From the NCBI GenBank assembly GCA_900319195.1, contig ONNL01000075.1:1-8525 (forward strand): a DNA stretch of 8,525 nucleotides, given 5' to 3'. The translations under genes and the position numbers were made by a program. This document shows positions 1 through 7,453 of this stretch, piece by piece (the first letter of the stretch is position 1; each line of letters starts with the position of its first letter). The stretch comes from an uncultured Ruminococcus sp. (GTDB lineage: Bacteria > Bacillota > Clostridia > Oscillospirales > Ruminococcaceae). Under the pieces are notes generated by a model, which saw only the letters and a program-made list of their open reading frames with translations, made no database searches and was not told the origin of the DNA.

Positions 1-225
1 GCTTCTTCTCGGGAGCTGTCTGTGTCGGCTTGGGAGCTTCGGCTGGCTTCTTCTCGGGAGCTGTCTGTGTCGGCTTGGGAGCTTCAACAGGCTTCTTCTC
101 GGGAGCAATCTGTGTCGGCTTGGGTGCTTCAACAGGCTTCTTCTCGGGAGCTGTCTGTGTAGGCTTGGGTGCTTCAACAGGCTTCTTCTCGGGAGCTGTC
201 TGTGTCGGCTTGGGTGCTTCAACGG
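1..225 (-). repeat. Five tandem 45-bp repeats inside the zinc-ribbon gene
   Basis: Units begin at 1, 46, 91, 136 and 181, each starting GCTTCTTCTCGGGAGC on the plus strand. A degenerate sixth boundary at 226 (GCTTTGTCTCATGAGC) shows where the array decays. The copies differ by a few bases each: GGGAG/GGGTG, AACAG/AACGG/GGCTG, one CAATC, one TAGG. The period is a multiple of three, so changes in copy number keep the reading frame. The array reaches the left edge, so its full copy number is unknown. Confidence 0.95.
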
Positions 226-466
226 GCTTTGTCTCATGAGCTTCATCATTTCTTGACGCATTCTGCTTCAGCGGCATATGCTTACTGAGCTTCGCCTTGA
301 CAACGTGGACTCTGTTCGGCTCAATGCCGTGTTCCTCATTAAAAAGCCTTATAGCCTTCGCAACAATGAACGGCTCGCCGCAGAATTTGCATATCCACGC
401 ATCTTTTTCGGGGTTTACCTGTACGGTCTTTCCGCACTCAACACATTTTGCATCGACCATTTTCAT
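1..466 (-). CDS. Partial zinc-ribbon protein with Pro/Lys-rich 15-residue repeats, function unknown (3' end beyond window)
   Basis: The frame is open from an ATG at 466 leftward to the window edge, 155 codons, with no stop. The first ATG is preceded by GAGGTGA at 5 nt; a second ATG two codons later (460) is possible but sits further from that site. Residues 1-35 form a compact zinc ribbon with C8-x2-C11 and C26-x2-C29 knuckles and the segment WICKFCGEPF. Residues 36-79 are charged and mostly helical-looking. From about residue 80 the protein becomes a repeat of KPVEAPKPTQTAPEK, five copies in the window, with only V/A and T/I changes. No signal peptide or membrane segment is visible. Zinc ribbons of this type open several clostridial proteins of unknown role; the repeat tail probably acts as an extended linker or surface to a domain outside the window. 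No convincing promoter is seen in the 158 nt between it and carB, so readthrough from the pyr operon is possible. It is clearly coding; the function is not recognised. Confidence 0.82.
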   Translation of the reverse strand, partial: MKMVDAKCVECGKTVQVNPEKDAWICKFCGEPFIVAKAIRLFNEEHGIEPNRVHVVKAKLSKHMPLKQNASRNDEAHETKPVEAPKPTQTAPEKKPVEAPKPTQTAPEKKPVEAPKPTQIAPEKKPVEAPKPTQTAPEKKPAEAPKPTQTAPEKK

Positions 467-624
467 TAATGTCACCTCAGATCCTAATTATTCCGGAGTC
501 TAAACTTTTCAGCATACAGCGATGTCCGCGGTCGAAGCGTCCTAAACTGCACGGCAGCCGAATTGTCAGTCACCATTTTATTTCATCGAAGCGGCATAAA
601 GCCTCCCCGATAATTATACGTTTG

Positions 625-3600
625 TTATATCTTGGTTATATCAACCAGCTCAACATCATTGATAGTACGTCCCGATTCGAGCACCTTTGCAAGTGCCTTT
701 GCGGTGTCGATAGCGGTAAGACTGCATATCGAGCGCTCTATCGACTTACGGCGCATCTTTACGCTGTCTCGCTCGGGCATACGTCCCTTTGCGGAGGTCG
801 AGATAACATAGTGTATCTTTCCGCTTTCAAGAAGCGTTATCGCATTCGGCTCGCCCTCGGAGATTTTCCTTACAAGGTGAGCGGCTATCATATTCCTGTG
901 GAGCACGCTCTGTGTGCCCGATGTCGCATAGAGCTCAAAGCCCATGCGCTCGAATTTATCAGCTATCGGGAGCACCTCGCGCTTATCGCTGTCACGTACC
1001 GATATGAGCACTCCGCCCTCGCGCTTGAGGTCGAAGCCCGCCGCAGTAAGTCCCTTGAGGAGAGCGTCCTCGAGATTGCGTCCTATACCGAGGCATTCAC
1101 CCGTGGACTTCATCTCAGGTCCGAGCATTGTATCAACGTCCGTGAGCTTCTCAAACGAGAATACGGGGACCTTTACGGCAACATAGTCGCCTGCGGGATA
1201 GAGTCCGCTCTCATAGCCGAGAGATCTGAGCGTCTCACCGAACATTATCTTGGTTGCAATATCGACCATAGGAATGCCTGTCACCTTGCTGATATAGGGG
1301 ACAGTTCTCGAAGAACGGGGATTTACCTCGATCACGAACACCTCATGATTGTAAACGACATACTGCACGTTCATGAGTCCGATAACGTGGAGCTCCTTTG
1401 CAAGGAGTCTTGTGTACTCAACGATTATGCGCTTGATACGCTCCGAGAGATGCTGTGCAGGATATATCGAAATGGAGTCGCCCGAATGGACACCTGCACG
1501 CTCGATATGCTCCATGATACCGGGGATAAGGAAGCCGCCCTCGCCGTCGCAGATAGCGTCTACCTCGACCTCTGTACCCATCATGTACTTGTCGATGAGC
1601 ACGGGGTTCTCGATATTATGGCTGAGAATGATAGCCATGTATTCGTTGATGTCGGCAGGCGAGTGAGCGATTATCATGTTCTGACCGCCGAGCACGTATG
1701 AGGGACGGAGAAGCACGGGATAGCCGAGGTCCTCAGCCGCCTTCAGCGCCTCCTCTGTCGTCATTACCGTGTGACCTGCGGGACGCGGTATACCGCACTT
1801 TGCAAGCACTTCATCAAAGCGTTCCCTGTCCTCTGCCGCGTCTATCATGTCGGCAGATGTACCGAGTATCTTAACGCCCATGTCGGAGAGATGTCTTGTG
1901 AGCTTTATCGCGGTCTGTCCGCCGAACTGTACAACAACACCATACGGCTTCTCTGTCTCGATTATCGACTCAACGTCCTCGGGAGTGAGCGGGTCGAAAT
2001 AGAGCCTGTCACCTGTGTCGAAGTCGGTGGAAACTGTCTCGGGGTTGTTGTTGCAGATAACAGCCTCATAGCCGAGCTCCTTCAGCGTCCATACGCAGTG
2101 TACCGAGCAGTAGTCGAACTCGATTCCCTGACCGATACGGATAGGTCCCGAACCGAAAACGATGACCTTTTTCTTGTCGGAGTGCTGACGCTCGATGAAT
2201 TCCTCTGCCTCGTTCTCCTCGTCAAATGTGGAATAGAAGTACGGTGTCTCCGCCTTGAATTCGCCTGCGCAGGTATCGACCATTTTGTAGACTGCGCGTC
2301 TGCGGAGCGGACACTTCTGTCCCGAAATGCGCTCGATTGTCGTATCGAGGTAGCCGTACTGCTTTGCGATGTTGTACTTTTCCTCTGTGAGCTCGCCGTC
2401 AGCAAGCCATTTTTCGAGGTTCACAAGGTTGAGCAGCTTGTTGAGGAACCACTTGTCTATCTTTGTGATGTCGTGTATCTCATCAACTGTGATGCCGCGT
2501 TTAAGAGCCTCAAATACCTTGAACGAGCGCTCGTCGTCTATCTCGGAAAGTCTTGCGCGTATCTCCTCTGTTGAGAGCTTTGCGAACTTCTTCATGTTCA
2601 TGGAGTCCACACCAAGCTCGATAGAGCGGACAGCCTTCATCATTGCCTGTTCAAAGCTCGTGCCGATAGCCATGACCTCGCCCGTCGCCTTCATCTGTGT
2701 GCCGAGCGTGCGCTTTGCATATACGAATTTATCGAATGCCCACTTAGGAAACTTGACTACAACGTAGTCGAGTGCAGGCTCAAAGCAGGCATAGGTCTTG
2801 CCCGTTACCTGATTGATTATCTCGTCGAGAGTATAGCCGATAGCTATTTTAGCCGCGGTCTTTGCGATAGGATAGCCCGTCGCCTTTGAAGCAAGTGCCG
2901 AAGAACGTGAAACTCGGGGATTGACCTCGATAACAGCGTACTTCATGCTTGTCGGATGAAGTGCGAACTGACAGTTGCAGCCGCCCTCTACCTTGAGCTC
3001 CTTGATGATGTTGATAGCTGCTGTACGGAGCATCTGATACTCGCGGTCGGTAAGCGTTACGGCAGGAGCGATAACGATAGAGTCGCCCGTATGGACTCCG
3101 ACAGGGTCGAAGTTCTCCATTGAGCAGACTGTGATAACGTTGCCCTTTGCGTCACGTATCACCTCGAACTCTATTTCCTTCCAGCCGCTTATGCACTTTT
3201 CAACAAGTATCTGTGTGATAGGCGAAAGTCGGAGACCGTTGGTAGCTATCTCGTGGAGTTCCTCCTTGTTGTTGGCGATTCCGCCGCCTGTGCCGCCGAG
3301 CGTGAATGCAGGGCGCACAATAACGGGATAGCTTATTACCTCGGCAAAGTCGAGCGCGTCCTCGACAGTCTCAACGACCTTTGAGGGAATGCACGGCTCG
3401 CCTATCTTTTCCATTGTGTCCTTGAATGCCTGTCTGTCCTCAGCCTTGTGGATAGTTTCGGGGTCAGCGCCGAGGAGCTTTACATTGTGCGATTCGAGGA
3501 AGCCCTCCTCAGCAAGCTCCATGGAAAGTGTAAGTCCTGTCTGTCCGCCAAGGGTAGAGAGCAGACTGTCGGGCTTTTCTATTTCGATTATTCTCTTGAT

Positions 3601-3819
3601 AACGTCAAGTGTGAGCGGCTCGATGTAGACCTTGTCTGCCATTGCCTTGTCCGTCATGATAGTAGCAGGGTTCGAGTTTACGAGTATTACCTCAAGTCCC
3701 TCCTGACGAAGCGCACGGCACGCCTGTGTGCCTGCATAGTCAAATTCGGCAGCCTGTCCGATAACGATAGGTCCCGAGCCGATAACGAGTACCTTTTTAA
3801 TATCCTTTCTCAGCGGCAT
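625..3819 (-). CDS. carB: Carbamoyl-phosphate synthase large subunit
   Basis: CarB makes carbamoyl phosphate from bicarbonate, two ATP and ammonia channelled from CarA, supplying both pyrimidines and arginine. The 1064-residue product has the full family length. It shows the duplicated synthetase layout: a first carboxyphosphate half opening LVIGSGPIVIGQAAEFDYAG (about residues 11-30) with NSNPATIMTD, a second carbamate half opening with a matching GSGPIRIGQGIEFDY near residue 555, and ATP-grasp segments in each (GGTGGG early, LGGQNMI late). From about residue 930 a methylglyoxal-synthase-like allosteric domain follows, with YATSGT in the region that binds nucleotide effectors in characterised enzymes. 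I chose the ATG at 3819 because GGGAGG lies 9 nt upstream and the MPLRKDIKK start matches the family. An in-frame ATG at 3828 abuts the Shine-Dalgarno sequence directly and is less likely. carA stops 1 nt upstream, so translation is likely coupled. I found no intrinsic terminator after the stop. Confidence 0.97.
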   Translation of the reverse strand: MPLRKDIKKVLVIGSGPIVIGQAAEFDYAGTQACRALRQEGLEVILVNSNPATIMTDKAMADKVYIEPLTLDVIKRIIEIEKPDSLLSTLGGQTGLTLSMELAEEGFLESHNVKLLGADPETIHKAEDRQAFKDTMEKIGEPCIPSKVVETVEDALDFAEVISYPVIVRPAFTLGGTGGGIANNKEELHEIATNGLRLSPITQILVEKCISGWKEIEFEVIRDAKGNVITVCSMENFDPVGVHTGDSIVIAPAVTLTDREYQMLRTAAINIIKELKVEGGCNCQFALHPTSMKYAVIEVNPRVSRSSALASKATGYPIAKTAAKIAIGYTLDEIINQVTGKTYACFEPALDYVVVKFPKWAFDKFVYAKRTLGTQMKATGEVMAIGTSFEQAMMKAVRSIELGVDSMNMKKFAKLSTEEIRARLSEIDDERSFKVFEALKRGITVDEIHDITKIDKWFLNKLLNLVNLEKWLADGELTEEKYNIAKQYGYLDTTIERISGQKCPLRRRAVYKMVDTCAGEFKAETPYFYSTFDEENEAEEFIERQHSDKKKVIVFGSGPIRIGQGIEFDYCSVHCVWTLKELGYEAVICNNNPETVSTDFDTGDRLYFDPLTPEDVESIIETEKPYGVVVQFGGQTAIKLTRHLSDMGVKILGTSADMIDAAEDRERFDEVLAKCGIPRPAGHTVMTTEEALKAAEDLGYPVLLRPSYVLGGQNMIIAHSPADINEYMAIILSHNIENPVLIDKYMMGTEVEVDAICDGEGGFLIPGIMEHIERAGVHSGDSISIYPAQHLSERIKRIIVEYTRLLAKELHVIGLMNVQYVVYNHEVFVIEVNPRSSRTVPYISKVTGIPMVDIATKIMFGETLRSLGYESGLYPAGDYVAVKVPVFSFEKLTDVDTMLGPEMKSTGECLGIGRNLEDALLKGLTAAGFDLKREGGVLISVRDSDKREVLPIADKFERMGFELYATSGTQSVLHRNMIAAHLVRKISEGEPNAITLLESGKIHYVISTSAKGRMPERDSVKMRRKSIERSICSLTAIDTAKALAKVLESGRTINDVELVDITKI

Positions 3820-3820
3820 T

Positions 3821-4927
3821 TCAATCATCCTCCCTATCCATAGTCTTTACAAATTCATCAAACAGATATGATGTATCGAGAGGACCGCCGTGAGCCTCGG
3901 GATGAAACTGTACTGTGAAAGCCTTCGCGCAGGTATATCTGATACCCTCGCAGGTCTTGTCGTTTGCGTTGATGTGTGAAACGTGTCCGACCTCTTCGCT
4001 TATGCTGTCACCGACAACGGCATAGCCGTGATTCTGCGAGGTGACATAGGTAAGACCGCTTTCAAGGTCGATAACAGGCTGATTAGCTCCGCGGTGACCG
4101 TATTTGAGCTTTTCCGTTCTGCCGCCGTTTGCAAGAGCCATGAGCTGATGTCCGAGGCATATGCCGAATATCGAAATGCCGAGCTTTTCTATCTCCCTGA
4201 TGTTCTCGATTATCTCGGTATTCTCAGCAGGGTCTCCGGGTCCGTTTGAAAACATGATACCGTCGGGATCAAGCTTCTTTACCTCCTCGGCAGTAGTTGT
4301 TGCAGGGACTACGATGACCTCACAGCCGCGCTTTACAAGCTCCTGACGGATATTTCTCTTATATCCGAAATCGAAGAGGACTACGCGGTATTTTGCGCCG
4401 TCATTCTTATAGGTAAGCGTTTCTGTATTCGTCACGGACTTTACAGCGTCACGTATCTCAAATGCCTTCACTTTTTCGAGGAGCTCGTCCTTTTTCGCAT
4501 AAACGTCCTCGGTAGTGATGACACCGTTCATAACTCCGACCTCGCGTATCATTCTTGTGAGCCGCCTTGTGTCGAGGCCGCAGATACCTACGATATTGTG
4601 CTCCTTGAGGAAGTCGTCAACATTTCCCTCACATCTGAAATTCGAGGGAGTATTGCACCATTCGCGCACGATATATCCGCTGACGTATGATTTAGCGGAC
4701 TCATTGTCCTCATGATTGACACCGTAGTTGCCAATAAGCGGGAAGGTCTGAGTTACTATCTGTCCGTAATAGCTCGGGTCAGTGAGAGTTTCCTGATAGC
4801 CTGTGAGACCCGTCGTGAAAACGACCTCACCGATCACAGTGCCCTCGGCACCGAAGCTCCTGCCCTCGAATACCTGCCCGTCGGCAAGCATAAGATAAGC
4901 CTTTTTGCCCATGTTGAATAACGACAT
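3821..4927 (-). CDS. carA: Carbamoyl-phosphate synthase small (glutaminase) subunit
   Basis: CarA hydrolyses glutamine and passes ammonia to CarB. The 368-residue product has the usual length. The N-terminal half (residues 9-150) is the CarA-specific domain, with DGQVFEGRSFGAEG, TGYQETLTDPSY and the GLDTR segment. The class I glutamine amidotransferase domain follows, with the nucleophile in GICLGHQ (C257) and the catalytic pair in FHPE (H342, E344). The frame extends upstream to an ATG at 5002, but the added 25 residues look unlike CarA. The ATG at 4927 is preceded by AGGACAGG about 5 nt away, and the family alignment starts just after it (KKAYLMLADG). The last codons contain the carB ribosome site, and the stop is 1 nt from the carB ATG. 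It is separated from pyrF by 310 nt of largely palindromic DNA, so it may be expressed partly separately from the upstream genes, although I see no good leftward promoter there. Confidence 0.97.
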   Translation of the reverse strand: MSLFNMGKKAYLMLADGQVFEGRSFGAEGTVIGEVVFTTGLTGYQETLTDPSYYGQIVTQTFPLIGNYGVNHEDNESAKSYVSGYIVREWCNTPSNFRCEGNVDDFLKEHNIVGICGLDTRRLTRMIREVGVMNGVITTEDVYAKKDELLEKVKAFEIRDAVKSVTNTETLTYKNDGAKYRVVLFDFGYKRNIRQELVKRGCEVIVVPATTTAEEVKKLDPDGIMFSNGPGDPAENTEIIENIREIEKLGISIFGICLGHQLMALANGGRTEKLKYGHRGANQPVIDLESGLTYVTSQNHGYAVVGDSISEEVGHVSHINANDKTCEGIRYTCAKAFTVQFHPEAHGGPLDTSYLFDEFVKTMDREDD

Positions 4928-5013
4928 TTTTACCTGTCCTTTCAAATCAGATTCTTGTATATTCCATCGCACCGCTACGCCATTGTAGAGATGCGGCTTC
5001 AAGCATATTTCTG

Positions 5014-5043
5014 CGGCAGCCGAAAGTTTGCTGACGGCTGCTG
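5014..5043 (-). repeat. Short inverted repeat upstream of carA
   Basis: GCAGCCG (5016-5022) is complementary to CGGCTGC (5035-5041), extended by one G-T and one C-G pair to about 9 pairs around a 12-nt loop. In the leftward operon transcript it would form a hairpin about 85 nt before the carA start. No U-run follows it in that direction, so it is not an intrinsic terminator. On the plus strand it is followed by a loosely T-rich stretch (GATTATTCGCTTTTT), too far away for a good terminator. Confidence 0.5.
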
Positions 5044-5076
5044 ATTATTCGCTTTTTGGTGGTCGTCTCGGGTTGA

Positions 5077-5195
5077 CGTTTGCGTATTTGCCCACCCTCA
5101 CAAACACGATAGGCTGTCAAGACCGCGATCTATGATTGCGCTCTGTATAGTCTTGACAGGCTGAGTGTTTGTGGTATAATAGGCAAATGCGAACG
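5077..5195. repeat. Large imperfect palindrome between pyrF and carA
   Basis: Four nested pairs of arms share one centre. These are ATTTGCC (5086-5092) with GGCAAAT (5182-5188); CACAAACAC (5099-5107) with GTGTTTGTG (5165-5173); CTGTCAAGAC (5114-5123) with GTCTTGACAG (5150-5159); and, inside the loop, GCGATC-TAT-GATTGC (5125-5139) with one G-T pair. Outside the first pair the similarity continues weakly to CGTT/AACG. In RNA from either strand this would fold into a long stem-loop. There is no U-run, so it is not a simple terminator. It fills much of the only sizeable gap in the operon. It could be a decayed mobile element such as a MITE, or an mRNA processing or stabilising element; the sequence alone does not decide. 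Confidence 0.85.
5153..5180 (+). promoter_or_regulatory. Near-consensus sigma-A promoter pointing right, antisense to pyrF
   Basis: TTGACA (5153-5158) and TATAAT (5175-5180) both match consensus exactly, with a 16-nt spacer and a TGG extended -10 just before TATAAT. Predicted transcription starts near 5187 and runs rightward into the 3' end of pyrF on the opposite strand. The -35 lies inside an arm of the palindrome. The mirror arm keeps the TTGACA (minus strand, 5115-5120) but has no -10 at the matching place. No annotated gene lies downstream on the plus strand. A match this good is unlikely to be chance, but activity is unproven. Confidence 0.65.
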
Positions 5196-5237
5196 CCACT
5201 CAGAAGAATAACCGTCTAAAACTCTGAATACCCGTTT

Positions 5238-6164
5238 TTACTTCAGATTGATATACTGACAGATGTCATCTCTCATGCGGATAGCCTCACGACGAGCTGC
5301 CTTTGCGAAGTCGCGCTCGTCACAGCCTTCCTTGCGGTAAGCGCACATAACTGCGCGTGAAGAGTTGACGATAGCTCCGAGACCATTCTCGTCGAATCCG
5401 CCGCTGAGACCCTCTGCTCCGCCGCCCTGAGCGCCATAGCCCGGCACGAGGAACATTGTGTGGGGAAGTCTCTTTCTGAGCTCAGTGAGCATCTGCGGAT
5501 ATGTCGCACCAACTACCGCACCAACTGCTGAATAGCCGTACTTTCCGCGGGTATCCTCGCCCCACTTCTCGCACATATCTCCCATTGTCTCATATATAGT
5601 TCTGCCGTCCTCGAGCTTTAAGTCCTGAAGCTCACCGCTTGAAGGATTCGAGGTCTTAACGAGCACATAAATGCCCTTGTCGCGCTCTCTGCAAGCCTTG
5701 AGCATAGGCTCGATCCCGTCAGTGCCGAGATAGCCGTTCACAGTAACAGCGTCCGCACCGAAGGGCTCTATCTCGTTGTCGCCTACCGTAACAGCACCGA
5801 TATGTGCATTCGTATAGGCTTCCATAGTAGCACCGATATCGTTTCTCTTAGCGTCGGTGATAACGAACATTCCGTTGAGCTTTGCATAGCGGATAGTCTT
5901 TTCAAGCGTCTTGATACCGTAGTGACCGTACATTTCGTAATATGCAGCCTGCGGCTTGATTGCAGGCACGATGTCGTGTATCTCGTCGATTATCATCTGA
6001 TTGAATGCAAAAAGTGACTTTGCTGCCGAGCGCAGCGTACAGCCGTCATCATTCTGATAGCGTCTCTTTATATACTCGGGTATATATTCAAGCTTGGGGT
6101 CAAGTCCGACAACTGTCGGGTTTTTAAGTTCAATAATTCTTTCAATAAGTCTGTCAAATGACAT
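5238..6164 (-). CDS. pyrF: Orotidine 5'-phosphate decarboxylase, long clostridial type (PyrF2)
   Basis: PyrF decarboxylates OMP to UMP, the final step of de novo pyrimidine synthesis. The 308-residue product matches the longer PyrF subfamily rather than the roughly 230-residue Bacillus type. Substrate and catalytic positions are visible: D22 in VVGLDPK, K70 in AIKPQAAYYE, and the signature DAKRNDIG (D104, K106, D109), which together give the Lys-Asp-Lys-Asp catalytic set. Later conserved pieces include VKTSNPSSGELQD and VPGYGAQGG, the latter in the phosphate-binding region. The ATG immediately follows the pyrC stop (TGA then ATG). AGGGAG lies 6 nt upstream, inside the end of pyrC, so translation should be coupled. 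Its last codons are faced by the rightward promoter at 5153-5180, which would make RNA antisense to them. Confidence 0.96.
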   Translation of the reverse strand: MSFDRLIERIIELKNPTVVGLDPKLEYIPEYIKRRYQNDDGCTLRSAAKSLFAFNQMIIDEIHDIVPAIKPQAAYYEMYGHYGIKTLEKTIRYAKLNGMFVITDAKRNDIGATMEAYTNAHIGAVTVGDNEIEPFGADAVTVNGYLGTDGIEPMLKACRERDKGIYVLVKTSNPSSGELQDLKLEDGRTIYETMGDMCEKWGEDTRGKYGYSAVGAVVGATYPQMLTELRKRLPHTMFLVPGYGAQGGGAEGLSGGFDENGLGAIVNSSRAVMCAYRKEGCDERDFAKAARREAIRMRDDICQYINLK

Positions 6165-7442
6165 TCATATCTCCCTTTCATCGTAGCGTATTATTCCTTT
6201 TGATATCGTAACAAGCGGCTTGCCCATAAGAGTCATGCCCTTGAATACGGTATTATGCGATCTTGAATGCAGCCTCTCGGGCTCAACGGTCCATTTTCTG
6301 TCAATGTCTGCTATCATGAGGTCTGCGGTCTTTCCCTGCTGTATCGCAGGTATTTCGAGTCCGAGTATCTTCCTCGGATTCACACACATGAGCTCAACGA
6401 CCTTTTTCAGCGTTATCTCGCCCGTATGGTAAAGTGCTGTGAGTGTCGCGGCAAACGAGGTCTCAAGTCCGACAACTCCGTTCGGAGCCTTTTCAAAGTC
6501 AGCCTTTTCCTCTGCAGTATGCGGCGCATGGTCTGTGATTATGCAGTCTATGGTGCCGTCCTTTATTGCCTCCGTTATCGCCCTTACGTCCTCTCGCGTC
6601 CTGAGCGGAGGGTTCATGCGGTAATCGGCATCGCGCTTTGTGAGCAGCTCATCGGTCAGCATGAAATAATGCGGAGCAGTCTCACAGGTGACCTTGACTC
6701 CCATTGACTTTGCAAAGCGTATCATTGCCGCGCTGTCCTTTGTGCTGACGTGGCAGATGTGTATCCTTGCGTCAACGGACTTCGCAAGTATCATCTCACG
6801 GGCGGTGATGTATTCCTCAGAGGCTCTGTCCATGCCCTTTACACCGAGCTTTTCGGAGACCTCTCCCTTGTTCATGATACCGCCGTTTATGATATTGAGA
6901 TCCTCGCAGTGAGAAGCTGTGAGCAGTCCGTTTTGGTTTGAAAGCTCGAGTGCACGGCGCATGAGCTCGGCATTTTCAACAGGTCTGCCGTCGTCGGAAA
7001 TGCAGATACAGCCTGCCTCCCTGAGTGCGTCAAAGTCGCAGAGCTCCTCGCCGCTCATGCCCTTTGTTATACAGCCGACGGGATAAACGTCCACTCCCGT
7101 GTCCTTAGCCTTGTCGATGATGTATCGTATAGTCTCGGGACTGTCACAGGGCGGCTTGGTATTCGGCATTGCGAGAACTCCCGTAACACCGCCTGCAAGT
7201 GCCGCAGCGCAGCCGGTAAGGACATCCTCCTTATGAGTCAGTCCCGGGTCACGAAAATGAACGTGCATATCAAATATCGAGGGCATGAGCACAAGGTCTG
7301 TGCCGTCGATGACCTGATCCGCACCTCTGTGAAGATTCTCACCGACCTCCTGTATAATGCCGTCGTCAATGAAAACATCGACTATTCTGTCTGTCTTTGC
7401 GTCAACAGCACGGACATTTTTGATGAGCAGTGAATTTGCCAT
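6165..7442 (-). CDS. pyrC: Dihydroorotase, class I
   Basis: PyrC interconverts N-carbamoyl-aspartate and dihydroorotate (step 3). The product is 425 residues, close to the Bacillus enzyme. All expected metal-site residues of class I dihydroorotases are visible: H60 and H62 in DMHVHFRDPG, an Asp of the SDDG segment (D150/D151), H178 in ASHCED, H231 in CHVSTKDS and D304 in TDHAPH. The MNPPLR segment (276-281) is also typical of the family. The frame extends to an ATG at 7454, but the ATG at 7442 is preferred because GGAGG is 5 nt upstream and would otherwise lie inside the coding region. The pyrR stop is 11 nt upstream, and the ribosome site begins right after that stop. The TGA stop touches the pyrF ATG. 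Confidence 0.97.
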   Translation of the reverse strand: MANSLLIKNVRAVDAKTDRIVDVFIDDGIIQEVGENLHRGADQVIDGTDLVLMPSIFDMHVHFRDPGLTHKEDVLTGCAAALAGGVTGVLAMPNTKPPCDSPETIRYIIDKAKDTGVDVYPVGCITKGMSGEELCDFDALREAGCICISDDGRPVENAELMRRALELSNQNGLLTASHCEDLNIINGGIMNKGEVSEKLGVKGMDRASEEYITAREMILAKSVDARIHICHVSTKDSAAMIRFAKSMGVKVTCETAPHYFMLTDELLTKRDADYRMNPPLRTREDVRAITEAIKDGTIDCIITDHAPHTAEEKADFEKAPNGVVGLETSFAATLTALYHTGEITLKKVVELMCVNPRKILGLEIPAIQQGKTADLMIADIDRKWTVEPERLHSRSHNTVFKGMTLMGKPLVTISKGIIRYDEREI

Positions 7443-7453
7443 AATAACCTCCA

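Noticed and set aside
1..225. CRISPR-like array from the regular 45-bp repeats
   Set aside because: Repeats are contiguous without variable spacers and are in frame within a protein gene.
30..239. Plus-strand Gly/Ala/Phe-rich repeat frame
   Set aside because: This is the reverse reading of the 45-bp repeats. The minus frame has a ribosome site, a zinc ribbon and a normal start, so it is the real one.
613..618. TATAAT on the minus strand just after carB as a promoter for the zinc-ribbon gene
   Set aside because: No acceptable -35 lies 16-18 nt upstream, and the hexamer is about 150 nt from the start codon.
448..1701. 417-codon plus-strand open frame across the carB 3' part
   Set aside because: It lies wholly antisense to the strongly conserved C-terminal half of carB, has no ribosome site, and is rich in Arg, His, Leu and Cys as expected for a codon-bias shadow.
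1771..2574. 267-codon plus-strand open frame opposite carB
   Set aside because: Same reason: it is antisense to conserved CarB sequence, without a ribosome site or a recognisable domain.
4928..5002. 25-residue N-terminal extension of carA
   Set aside because: It has no ribosome site at 5002 and no similarity to CarA, whereas the ATG at 4927 has a good site and family alignment.
5050..5080. Possible second PyrR-binding loop ahead of carA (CCGAGA on the minus strand)
   Set aside because: The hexaloop fits CNGNGA, but the flanking bases cannot form the required stem and there is no terminator downstream.
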